This document shows, in pieces, positions 14,848 through 22,000 of a stretch of 42,742 bases of DNA. The stretch comes from a virus. The DNA lies in IMG/VR virus record IMGVR_UViG_3300037189_010995, positions 1 to 42,742 of that record; one strand, given 5' to 3'. The notes under the pieces were generated by a model. That model did not search any database. It was not told the origin of the DNA and saw only the letters and a list, made by a program, of their open reading frames with translations. Position 1 is the first letter of the stretch. The number at the start of each line of letters is the position of its first letter. The translations under genes were made by a program, and so were the position numbers.

Positions 14848-16074
14848 TTACCCTATAGGTATATCATATACTTCGGAAACAATACCCCTGTTTAGATCCC
14901 AATCCAAATACATTCCAAATTCTGTTCCGTGGCGATTCTTGCGACTAACAATTTCCATAATATTTGAATCTGGATTCTTGTGAATTGCAATAGCCATATC
15001 TGCATCATATTCAATCGCCTTTGACCAAGCTACCTGCGAAAGCATTGGTGGTGAATCGTGGTCTGCTACCTCTTCTGCTGTTGCAGCAGTAATATCAATA
15101 ATTGGAATATTGTTAGACATAGCAAGCTTTTTAAATGATTTAGAAATATTCATATTTCGTTCTGTTGGTCCCTTTGAACCTTGATTGTCTGCAAACAATT
15201 GGTGATAATCAAGAATAACAATGTCTGGTTTATATTGGTCAATCTTACCCTGAATAACATTTGGAGTAACTTCTCCCATACCTTCATTTGAAACTAGGAT
15301 GAATTGGTTTTTATCAGCAAACTTTTTTGAACCCCAATCATCAAATTGATCTATGTTGATATCTCCTCTAGCAAAGTCTGAAGCTTTGAAAAGTCCCGAC
15401 CCCATCATTGTATATATGCGGTCACGCATATTTTCTGGAGTCATTTCAAGAGATACGATCATTGGTTTAAAGCCCTGTTCCCAGGCTTTGCAGGCCAAAT
15501 AAGACGAGAACCAAGTCTTACCCTTACCTGGCCAACCAATCATAACGATAAGGTGTCCTGGAGCCATTCCTGTAGGATATGCATAATCAATTGCTTTAAA
15601 ACCAGTTCTAATTCCTGGACTTCCACCCATTGCATCAGAACGTGTCTTTATTGATTGAAAATGCTTTGAAGCTTCTTTATAATCTGTTAAATCAACATCT
15701 CTAACATTTGAGGTTAGCTTTCCAAGCGTTCCTAGTTCTGATTGCATCTGTGCAATTACTCTACCTGATGCCTCGGTCTTTAAGCTTGCGCCTGCTGATA
15801 ACAATAGGTTTCTAAGGCGACTTGCAAGGTATTCGTTCTTTAGACTATCAAGATAGTAGGCTGTCTCTCCCTTAACCTTTGCTGGTTCAAAATCTTTAAA
15901 CTTTTCTGTAAGAACAGAAACATCTGGAACTGATTTAAACTTTAAGTAATATGACTTTAAGCCTTCCCAAACATCTCTGTGAGATGTAAAGATCTCATCA
16001 ACATTACCCGAAAGTACGGTTGATATATCTTTATTCTCACATATTGAAGTTATAACTGCTGACTCAAAGTTCAC
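14848..16074 (-). CDS. DnaB-type replicative helicase
   Basis: The GTG at 16074 is chosen because AGGAG lies 8 bases before it; a TTG at 16089 is the alternative. The 408-residue protein has a short N-terminal helical domain, then a RecA-like motor with Walker A GWPGKGKT (180-187), VSLEMTPENMRDR (catalytic Glu near 210), Walker B VILDYHQL (Asp289), and a C-terminal part with KNRHGTEFG, as in DnaB. It unwinds the fork and works with the primase encoded downstream. It overlaps the preceding gene by 11 bases. Confidence 0.92.
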   Translation of the reverse strand: MNFESAVITSICENKDISTVLSGNVDEIFTSHRDVWEGLKSYYLKFKSVPDVSVLTEKFKDFEPAKVKGETAYYLDSLKNEYLASRLRNLLLSAGASLKTEASGRVIAQMQSELGTLGKLTSNVRDVDLTDYKEASKHFQSIKTRSDAMGGSPGIRTGFKAIDYAYPTGMAPGHLIVMIGWPGKGKTWFSSYLACKAWEQGFKPMIVSLEMTPENMRDRIYTMMGSGLFKASDFARGDINIDQFDDWGSKKFADKNQFILVSNEGMGEVTPNVIQGKIDQYKPDIVILDYHQLFADNQGSKGPTERNMNISKSFKKLAMSNNIPIIDITAATAEEVADHDSPPMLSQVAWSKAIEYDADMAIAIHKNPDSNIMEIVSRKNRHGTEFGMYLDWDLNRGIVSEVYDIPIG

Positions 16075-16396
16075 TATCTCGCTCCTCAACCATTAGCTTT
16101 GTTTTATTTCTAATTAATTCTCTACGTGTTTTATCTTCTTCTGTTTGCAACAAATTCATATCTAGCTTTTCAAAATTATAGAAGAACCAAGATATCGGGT
16201 GTCCATTTTTTACAATCTTAAAATAATATTCAAGCAAGACCTTTGCTCTATCAAAACCAACGCTGTCTATAACATCTTGCATTGCCCATTTTTCACGGTA
16301 TTTATTTACAACTGGTGCTTTGGAATATTTTTCTTTGTATAAGGCACAATAAAGCGAAACTAGACTGTACGCCAATTTTGCTTCATCTTTTGTCAT
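16064..16396 (-). CDS. Hypothetical protein, possible helicase loader
   Basis: This 110-residue helical protein is rich in aromatic residues in the middle (YYFKIVKNGHPISWFFYNF) and has a charged C-terminus. It begins as TAATG on the previous stop and overlaps the helicase start. Small genes directly before a phage helicase often encode loaders or replication adaptors, so that is possible, but no motif proves it. Confidence 0.68.
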   Translation of the reverse strand: MTKDEAKLAYSLVSLYCALYKEKYSKAPVVNKYREKWAMQDVIDSVGFDRAKVLLEYYFKIVKNGHPISWFFYNFEKLDMNLLQTEEDKTRRELIRNKTKLMVEERDSEL

Positions 16397-16608
16397 TACT
16401 TAGCCTTATTACCTTTCAACTCTGATTCGATTTCGTTTACTTTTTCCATTAACTTGTTTTCAACAAAATTATACACCCTATTTGTTGCTTCGTCAATATT
16501 TTCATTTTGTCTCATATGATCTTCAACACCTATTGAAACTTTTAAGCTTTCATAATTACCTAGGTTTCTTGTAAATTGTAATTCTACTTTTACATTAGTC
16601 TGATTCAT
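16396..16608 (-). CDS. Small hypothetical protein
   Basis: A 70-residue protein with an N-terminal beta segment (VKVELQFTRN) and a long charged C-terminal helix. No known motif. It overlaps the upstream gene by 14 bases and the downstream one as TAATG, so it is part of the helicase operon. Confidence 0.65.
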   Translation of the reverse strand: MNQTNVKVELQFTRNLGNYESLKVSIGVEDHMRQNENIDEATNRVYNFVENKLMEKVNEIESELKGNKAK

Positions 16609-16828
16609 TGTTCTTATCTACCTCATCATCCTTTTCAATTAACGAAAATCCTGGCTTGAACTTCTTAGTATTCTTATCTGATAAATGCTGATAAAGCATC
16701 ATTAATCTATCTGATATTCCTATCATTGCATCAAGATCATCTTTTTCATCCGCCAACTTCATAGCATGTTCAAGCACCTTTAAAGCTTGATCTAATACTA
16801 CCACGGACTGCTTGCTTTTGTCTACCAT
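16595..16828 (-). CDS. Small hypothetical protein
   Basis: The ATG at 16828 overlaps the previous stop codon (ATGGTAG); a TTG at 16843 is a possible earlier start. The 77-residue product is helical and acidic at its C-terminus (KDDEVDKNNESD). No function can be assigned. Confidence 0.6.
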   Translation of the reverse strand: MVDKSKQSVVVLDQALKVLEHAMKLADEKDDLDAMIGISDRLMMLYQHLSDKNTKKFKPGFSLIEKDDEVDKNNESD

Positions 16829-17334
16829 TCTGGTTGTTTCCAAACTGGAACAAATGTTCCCTCGTCATCTTTTACATATAAAATGTTTTCTTGTTTCATT
16901 ATAGCTTCAATTTCTGCCCTGCTCGGCATAACTGCTGGAACAATTTGCCCATCTTTTCTTGGTCTACCCTGATGAACTCCAATAAAATAAGAATGCATTT
17001 CTCTTATATCATCTTCGCTCCAGTAATATTTTCCTGGAGTTTTGTTTCCATTTAAAGAATATGATTGGTTTGGATACTTAAGGTTTCCCGCCCTCATATG
17101 CATTTTTATTGTATCTTCGTGCCTGCCTATAATTTTTACAACCTGGGACATTGGGTAAGCATTTTGCATTCTTCTTTTCACATCTGATTGGACAAAAGCA
17201 ACACGCTTACCCAATTCAAAGTCCCATGCAACAATTAAATCTTCAGCTCGTGATTGCCTTAAAACCTTATAAAGCTTAGAGTCCAGATAAAAGAATCTAA
17301 TCTTTTGGGCTTTTCCTCGTTTTTTTGCAACCAT
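16822..17334 (-). CDS. HTH protein with AT-hook-like motif
   Basis: This 170-residue protein starts with a basic patch (MVAKKRGKAQK). A MerR- or Xre-like helix-turn-helix at about 62-82 (PMSQVVKIIGRHEDTIKMHM) is followed by YYWSEDDIREMHSY. GRPRKDG at 123-129 resembles an AT-hook. AAAGGATAAGTT precedes the ATG. I associate this domain order with putative DNA-binding proteins in actinophage genomes. It may regulate the early operon that it heads, or act at the origin. Confidence 0.75.
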   Translation of the reverse strand: MVAKKRGKAQKIRFFYLDSKLYKVLRQSRAEDLIVAWDFELGKRVAFVQSDVKRRMQNAYPMSQVVKIIGRHEDTIKMHMRAGNLKYPNQSYSLNGNKTPGKYYWSEDDIREMHSYFIGVHQGRPRKDGQIVPAVMPSRAEIEAIMKQENILYVKDDEGTFVPVWKQPEW

Positions 17335-17371
17335 AACTTATCCTTTAATTATTGCTTAGTTGTTGCCAATA

Positions 17372-17671
17372 TTACTTGGCAGCCTTCTTAACAGCCTTCT
17401 TAGGTGCTGTTGCTGCTGAATCTAGCTTAGATGTAACTGCCTTTGTAGCAGCCTCTGCGATAAATCCAAAAGCTGGATCCTTCTTGTTTACATAGCGAAG
17501 TGCTACTGGAACAAGAGATGCCCATAGTGAATTTGCTACTAGTAGTACTTCATGCCCACCAAAATTTTGGATTGAAACATGGGTTGTAGCAGAAACGATT
17601 GTTGCTGCTCCAATTACTTGACCAACTAGGTTGCGTACATAAGATTCAATCATTGCTTGATTAATCTTCAT
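17372..17671 (-). CDS. Putative holin (small membrane protein)
   Basis: This 99-residue protein has two hydrophobic stretches at about 14-32 and 42-60, then NKKDPAFGF and a Lys/Ala-rich tail (KKAVKKAAK). Two-helix proteins with VPVALRYVNKKDPAFG-like ends are common in actinophages, where they are called holins or membrane proteins. Holins open the inner membrane at lysis. AGGAG stands before the ATG. No endolysin gene is seen nearby, so the call rests on topology and type. Confidence 0.6.
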   Translation of the reverse strand: MKINQAMIESYVRNLVGQVIGAATIVSATTHVSIQNFGGHEVLLVANSLWASLVPVALRYVNKKDPAFGFIAEAATKAVTSKLDSAATAPKKAVKKAAK

Positions 17672-17764
17672 TATTTCTCCTTTTTGATATATAGATGATG
17701 TTCGTTTTGAACGGGAATTGAAACCCTACTACTAATAAATTTTTTCATCTATTTTTATTTCTGC
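17672..17764. other. 93-base non-coding gap
   Basis: This gap lies between the phosphoesterase and the holin-like gene. It is A/T-rich towards both ends and has one short GTTC/GAAC hairpin (about 17700-17712) and the ribosome site of the next gene. No convincing promoter or terminator is seen, although the length suggests that one may be hidden here. Confidence 0.5.
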
Positions 17765-18568
17765 TTATACAGAAAATAATTTCCCATCTACAAAACAAGT
17801 GTAGTCAGGGGAAATTTCTACTATCTGCACATGAGGACGTTCACCGTTCTCAATATGTGCGATAGCAAAACCTTTTTGCCAATTGTGATTCTGAGTATAC
17901 TTCATCCCAGAGCTCTTTTCGTCACACATGTGACCAATCTCATACCCACGAATTGCTCTTCCTCCAGTTGCAAGTGGCAGTTCATATGTCTGGAAATGCG
18001 ATGCGATTCTATGTGAGTGACCTCTAATCAAAGAGATTTGAAGGTCATCAATATCTTTTCTTACTGCGCCAGTGTCTGCGATAGAAAGTCCGTGGTGCAC
18101 ATGAATATCTCCAAAGCGGTGCCTTGGCAATTCATTGTAATAAATATAATCATAACCCAAAGAATCTAAAGACCATAGCGATTCTGGAGTAATATCCTTA
18201 GCATAGTCTGGTAGCTTCTTATCAATATAATCAAAAATTCTAATGTCGTGGTTTCCTAATGCCGAAAACAACTGTGCATCTGGAAGCATCTCACGAGTCT
18301 TTGCGTAGAAGTCTCTTGCACCCTTCGCCTCATGTCTCATCATTGGAACAATAAGATCTCTGCTATCGTCCTTGTGTAATTGCAAGAATTCTGCAGATCT
18401 TCCCTCTGTGTATTTGCTATAACATGCTTGGTCATCTGTGTCGCCCAAGTAATCAACTACATCTGGCTTAAACCATTTCATAACTTTAAACCATAGTTCA
18501 ATGGCCTTATCATCTTGATATGGGAATTGCTGATCAGATGATAGCATCCATTTTAAATCGTTAGTCAT
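17765..18568 (-). CDS. Calcineurin-like metallophosphoesterase
   Basis: This 267-residue enzyme has all the metal-binding motifs of the family in order: Asp12 (SSDQQ), Asp43 (LGDTDD), Asn106-His107-Asp108 (GNHD), His158/His159 (VHHG) and His184/His186 (GHSHR). It should hydrolyse a phosphomonoester or phosphodiester bond in a nucleotide or nucleic acid; the substrate is not visible. It has its own consensus promoter and AAAGGG before the ATG. It lies between tail genes and the holin-like gene, where a phage would usually carry an endolysin. Confidence 0.9.
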   Translation of the reverse strand: MTNDLKWMLSSDQQFPYQDDKAIELWFKVMKWFKPDVVDYLGDTDDQACYSKYTEGRSAEFLQLHKDDSRDLIVPMMRHEAKGARDFYAKTREMLPDAQLFSALGNHDIRIFDYIDKKLPDYAKDITPESLWSLDSLGYDYIYYNELPRHRFGDIHVHHGLSIADTGAVRKDIDDLQISLIRGHSHRIASHFQTYELPLATGGRAIRGYEIGHMCDEKSSGMKYTQNHNWQKGFAIAHIENGERPHVQIVEISPDYTCFVDGKLFSV

Positions 18569-18593
18569 TTAATCCCTTTCTAGGATTTCTCTA

Positions 18594-18623
18594 ATTGTAT
18601 CGTATGATAGTATTTATTGTCAA
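18594..18623 (-). promoter_or_regulatory. Sigma70 promoter of the phosphoesterase gene
   Basis: The minus strand has a perfect -35 TTGACA (18623-18618), an 18-base spacer and -10 TACAAT (18599-18594). The -35 box covers the stop codon of the HNH gene. It should drive the phosphoesterase and perhaps the holin-like gene. Confidence 0.75.
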
Positions 18624-18880
18624 GCTACATGAGCTTTATTATGTTCTTCTCTTGAACATAAAAATAGATTAATTAATCTATTATCTATTTTATTTTCATT
18701 TATATGGTGTATTGTTTCCCAATTTTCCATAAGTCTATTTAATTGTTTTTCCATTACAAGTCTATGCTCGTAATACCATCCTTTAAAGTTCTTGGGATGT
18801 TCTGGTATCTTTATTAATACATAGCCTTCACGGCTTATTTTCCTATCCCGCCCTTTCCAAGACTCGACAGGAATATACAT
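18620..18880 (-). CDS. Free-standing HNH homing endonuclease
   Basis: This 86-residue protein shows YYEHRLVMEK (His39), TIHHINENKIDNR (His58, His59, Asp66) and CSREEHNKAH (His80, His84), the beta-beta-alpha-metal HNH fold of phage homing nucleases. It probably nicks or cuts DNA and spreads by invading intergenic sites. It stands alone, inserted between the last tail gene and the phosphoesterase, and the neighbouring genes look intact. Confidence 0.88.
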   Translation of the reverse strand: MYIPVESWKGRDRKISREGYVLIKIPEHPKNFKGWYYEHRLVMEKQLNRLMENWETIHHINENKIDNRLINLFLCSREEHNKAHVA

Positions 18881-18882
18881 AC

Positions 18883-19293
18883 TTACTTATCGTAACCCAC
18901 TGCAATCCAGTGTATTGATGTATTTGCTGGAGGTGTTTTTACATTTGTTGAAAATGCAAACTCTGTTCCAGATTGATGGCTGATCCAGCAGTACATTCCA
19001 TTTGTTGGAGCGCTGCTACTTCTATAAACTGTTCCTACAACTCCAAGCAAAGTTTTAATTTCTGGAGCAACATTTAGATTACCAGTTGAAGATTTTCCAT
19101 TTAATGGTTCTTTTCCAGCTTTTGTGATAATATTCTTTTGAACTATTTTGCCAGTTCCGTCGTCTACTGAAACGCTGCTTTTTGCAGAAATTCCATCAAC
19201 CTGAGTTTGTAAGCTATTTATAGCATTAACCAATTGAGATATTATGCTGTAATCTATTACTGCATTGTCCTGTGGTAATATTAAACTTGCCAT
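18883..19293 (-). CDS. Minor virion protein (putative)
   Basis: This 136-residue protein has a short N-terminal helix (LVNAINSLQTQVDGI) suited to trimerisation, followed by beta-rich Ser/Thr/Gly sequence with SSSAPTNGMYCWIS. This layout is typical of short fibres or tail-tip decorations. It starts TAATG on the previous stop with AGGAGATAAG upstream. The exact role is unknown. Confidence 0.6.
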   Translation of the reverse strand: MASLILPQDNAVIDYSIISQLVNAINSLQTQVDGISAKSSVSVDDGTGKIVQKNIITKAGKEPLNGKSSTGNLNVAPEIKTLLGVVGTVYRSSSAPTNGMYCWISHQSGTEFAFSTNVKTPPANTSIHWIAVGYDK

Positions 19294-19685
19294 TATAGCT
19301 TATCTCCTTCTGCATGAACAAAGATCTCTTTTTGTCCCGCCGTAATAATCTCTGAATCCATCCATTCTAGAACATCTGGATCAGTAACATGTCTGCGTTT
19401 TGAATCGCTTATAAGATATATTTTACCATCAGATATGTCCTTTACCAAAGTGCCATCTCTGAAACCTAGTACCCCGCTGACTGGAAACTCAGACATCATT
19501 GGTTCTTTGGTTTTAACAATGGGCAAATCCCATGAATTCATGGCTCTATCTGAAATAAAACGAAATCTCTTTTTTCCCTTAACGTAAAAATAACCTTTTT
19601 CGGTGTTTGCTATTAATCCGCTTGGGACTACTGGTGTGTAGTTATTCTTGTGAGATTTTTTTTGAAAGATCTTGAGAATATTCAT
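19293..19685 (-). CDS. Beta-repeat tail-associated protein
   Basis: This 130-residue protein holds two copies of a short beta motif: KGYFYVKGKKRFRFISDRA near 30-48 and GKIYLISDSKRRHVTDPDVL near 87-106. Similar [G/K]-x-x-Y-x-[I/V]-x-x-G-K-[K/R]-R repeats occur in bacterial cell-surface and phage tail proteins, so it may contact the cell wall. It overlaps the previous ORF by 44 bases with a weak ribosome site. Confidence 0.6.
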   Translation of the reverse strand: MNILKIFQKKSHKNNYTPVVPSGLIANTEKGYFYVKGKKRFRFISDRAMNSWDLPIVKTKEPMMSEFPVSGVLGFRDGTLVKDISDGKIYLISDSKRRHVTDPDVLEWMDSEIITAGQKEIFVHAEGDKL

Positions 19686-19827
19686 CTATTGCTTTCTGCT
19701 TGTTTTTTTCGGCATCTATCATTTCAGTTATTTCTGCTCTTAAAACTGCTATTTGAGTTTCATAATTTGCAACAAGCTCTCCAATGCGTTGCTGCAAGGC
19801 AGTAATTATTAGTTCTGCTTTTTCCAT
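19642..19827 (-). CDS. Small coiled-coil protein
   Basis: A 61-residue protein with regular heptads over most of its length (IITALQQRIGELVANYETQI and on), charged at the end. It is one of three short helical genes in a row after the tail fibre. They may encode fibre trimerisation or chaperone pieces. No motif identifies it. Confidence 0.55.
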   Translation of the reverse strand: MEKAELIITALQQRIGELVANYETQIAVLRAEITEMIDAEKNKQKAIDEYSQDLSKKISQE

Positions 19828-19842
19828 TTTTTAACCATTCTA

Positions 19843-20058
19843 CTAGATCAGGCTTGCTTTTTCTTCTTCTAAAATCTTGATTTGATTTGAATTTTCTGAT
19901 AAATTTTTATTTATTCTATCCAGGGACTCCTGGCTTGGTTCATCTTTTGCATTTTCTGCAAGTATAGTCATTTCAAGATTATACTTGTTGTATGCCAAGT
20001 TTCTTATATGGGAATCAATAATTCCTATTTTTTCTTCAACTGATAGTTCTGCTGTCAT
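19843..20058 (-). CDS. Small coiled-coil protein
   Basis: The start ATG at 20058 follows AAAGGAGG by 4 bases; an in-frame TTG further up (20073) overlaps this ribosome site and is not needed. The 71-residue product is helical and acidic (VEEKIGIIDSHIRNLAYNKY, then a second heptad run ILEEEKASLI). It has its own strong promoter. Function unknown. Confidence 0.65.
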   Translation of the reverse strand: MTAELSVEEKIGIIDSHIRNLAYNKYNLEMTILAENAKDEPSQESLDRINKNLSENSNQIKILEEEKASLI

Positions 20059-20073
20059 TATTCCTCCTTTCAA

Positions 20074-20102
20074 ATTATATCAAATTAAAATTGTTTTGGC
20101 AA
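20074..20102 (-). promoter_or_regulatory. Sigma70 promoter before the short coiled-coil genes
   Basis: The minus strand has -35 TTGCCA (20102-20097), a 17-base spacer and -10 TATAAT (20079-20074) with an upstream TG (TGATATAAT), so it is both extended -10 and near-consensus. It overlaps the end of the preceding gene and would drive 20058 to 18620. Confidence 0.75.
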
Positions 20103-20294
20103 GGCCTCTAAAGCGTTTTTAAAAAACTCTTTTCTATACATAAAATCATTCAAAACTTCTGATCTTGGGGTTTTGCCATCTATATCAGAATCAGGATACT
20201 TTTTTATACCTTCTATTAAATTAGTTATATGTATGTCTAGGTTGTCTATCCATGATTGCAATAATTGTGCTTTTTCTTCATTTGATATTTCCAT
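20085..20294 (-). CDS. Small helical protein after the tail fibre
   Basis: The ATG at 20294 stands 11 bases after the fibre stop codon, with GGGCGGGA as a possible ribosome site; an in-frame TTG at 20315 lies inside the fibre gene. The 69-residue product is helical and mildly charged. It may be a fibre chaperone by position, but nothing in the sequence shows it. Confidence 0.62.
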   Translation of the reverse strand: MEISNEEKAQLLQSWIDNLDIHITNLIEGIKKYPDSDIDGKTPRSEVLNDFMYRKEFFKNALEALPKQF

Positions 20295-20305
20295 CTTTCC
20301 CGCCC

Positions 20306-21997
20306 TTATGCCCAATCCGAAGATACAGAATTTGCAGAAAGATAATATGATGATCCGTCATAGTTTCTTGCAAAAACTTGAAAATAATTATATGCATATG
20401 TACTACTATAATTTAAACTTGTAGAAGATGTTCCGCTGCCAGAAACGCTTGGAAAAGTTCCTACATAAGTTCCGCCACTTCCTTTTCCGCTTCCACTACT
20501 TGCTCCCCAAACTTGTATAAAATATTCAAATGGAGTTGTCCCAGTTGATGGTGCTGTCCAGGAAGCGGTATAATTAAATGAACCGCCAGAATATCCAATA
20601 TAGCTATTTAATGGTGAGGTAGGGGCACCTGGAGAAACAAATGCTGCTTTTTTTGATCCTGAAGCAGTTGCACTATCACTGCTATTATAATTTGTATAGT
20701 AATTATAAGCTGTTACTGTTGTAGAATTTGAATTTGGAATTGATACTGTAATTGGCAAATTAGAACCACTTGGGGTTCCAAGCGTTCTAGTGGAGCTATT
20801 ATCAACTGTTACGGATAGGTTATAATTTTTATTATAATTAGTTATTGATACTGTATAGCCACCTGTTGTTGATGTAACAGTTCCAAATGTTGGGGTTGGC
20901 ATTGTAAGCTTTGTACTTCCTGTTACGGCAGTGCCATATGTTTTTGTTGTTGCATTATACGGAGTTAATCTCCAATATATGGGGGAATTAGATGAAGATA
21001 AAGAATAAGATTTACTTGTATAACTTCCGCCATCAGTGCCAATTGACGATATATTATCATATGAAGTAGTATTACCATATTCAAGATATGCTGAATCTGT
21101 GCTTGTGCCAAAAGTTGCTGTCCAAGTTACTTTATCTACAGTAGAAGTTGCAGAAACTGTTAAAGCTCCAATTGGATTTGCTGTTGTTGATTCTGAAACC
21201 ACATTTGAATCATTTCCATAATAACCTGTAAATGTAGCACCACTGTTTGTTGTTCCCGTCCAGGGAATTATTTTAAAATCATACTTTGTTGATGCTGAAA
21301 GCCCAGTTACTGTTGCTGATGTTGTTGTTCCTGTTACTCCCGCAAAACTTTGCCAACTACCAGCTGCAGTAGTACCAACTGCTGAAGTTCTATACAATAT
21401 CTGTTGTCTACCAGAATATACAGAATAAGACCATGATAAATCAACAGAGCTTGCCTTTGCATTTGAAGTTGAAAGATCGGTAATATCTCTACAACCTTCA
21501 AGCGTAGTATTATCTGATGTAGAAACTTGTGAAGTTGAATATGTTGAATTGCTGGCTGTTGAACTATATGTATAATAATTTGTTGTGTTTGCAATAACAT
21601 CTGACTGAGTTAATGTATAAGTATCGTTTGTATTGCTTGATCCTGTGGCGGGATTTGTAGATGTTCCATCTGGTGAAACCATTTTTGTATAAGATGTGTT
21701 ATCTGTGCTTCTGCTAAATGTATATTTAACTCCAGTAGCATTATTCCAATGGTACAATGTACCTGTTAGCTTGATTGTTTTATCCGTATTTGTAGAAAGT
21801 GATATATCAACTCTTGTTTCAATTGATGGAGCAATTGCACTTGAATATACCAAAGACCAATTTCCAGAAGTTGATGTTTTTGCCCATACATTCTTTATTA
21901 ATGACCAATTCCCGCTTGTTCCCGTTTTTACCCACATGTTGGAAACAGTATTCCAGTTACCAGATGTTGCTGTTTTTACATACATTTTTGCTGTCAT
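20306..21997 (-). CDS. Tail fibre / receptor-binding protein with Fn3 domains
   Basis: This 563-residue protein begins with three tandem 16-residue repeats (residues 5-52) of the form x-W/Y-x-KT-x-TSGNW. Repeated W-x-K-x-x-x-x-W units of this kind occur in phage adhesins. The rest is Ser/Thr/Tyr-rich and beta-structured, with several fibronectin-III-like modules (for example DLSWSYSVYSGRQQILYRT and TGLSASTKYDFKIIPW). It probably projects from the tail tip and binds the host. It starts 3 bases after the previous stop. Confidence 0.75.
   Translation of the reverse strand: MTAKMYVKTATSGNWNTVSNMWVKTGTSGNWSLIKNVWAKTSTSGNWSLVYSSAIAPSIETRVDISLSTNTDKTIKLTGTLYHWNNATGVKYTFSRSTDNTSYTKMVSPDGTSTNPATGSSNTNDTYTLTQSDVIANTTNYYTYSSTASNSTYSTSQVSTSDNTTLEGCRDITDLSTSNAKASSVDLSWSYSVYSGRQQILYRTSAVGTTAAGSWQSFAGVTGTTTSATVTGLSASTKYDFKIIPWTGTTNSGATFTGYYGNDSNVVSESTTANPIGALTVSATSTVDKVTWTATFGTSTDSAYLEYGNTTSYDNISSIGTDGGSYTSKSYSLSSSNSPIYWRLTPYNATTKTYGTAVTGSTKLTMPTPTFGTVTSTTGGYTVSITNYNKNYNLSVTVDNSSTRTLGTPSGSNLPITVSIPNSNSTTVTAYNYYTNYNSSDSATASGSKKAAFVSPGAPTSPLNSYIGYSGGSFNYTASWTAPSTGTTPFEYFIQVWGASSGSGKGSGGTYVGTFPSVSGSGTSSTSLNYSSTYAYNYFQVFARNYDGSSYYLSANSVSSDWA
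21842..21985 (-). repeat. Three tandem 48-bp repeats coding W-KT-TSGNW units
   Basis: Residues 5-20, 21-36 and 37-52 of the fibre gene align without gaps: each has KT, two variable positions around Thr, then TSGNW and a closing aromatic or Asn. The repeats have diverged at the DNA level. Units of this type are a plausible site for copy-number change and host-range variation. Confidence 0.75.
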
Positions 21998-22000
21998 TTT

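Noticed and set aside
17700-17726. A single sequence with GTTTCAATTCCCG on the minus strand, similar to the 5' part of some CRISPR repeats.
   Set aside because: There is only one copy and no spaced repeats around it; it lies in a short gap between two genes.
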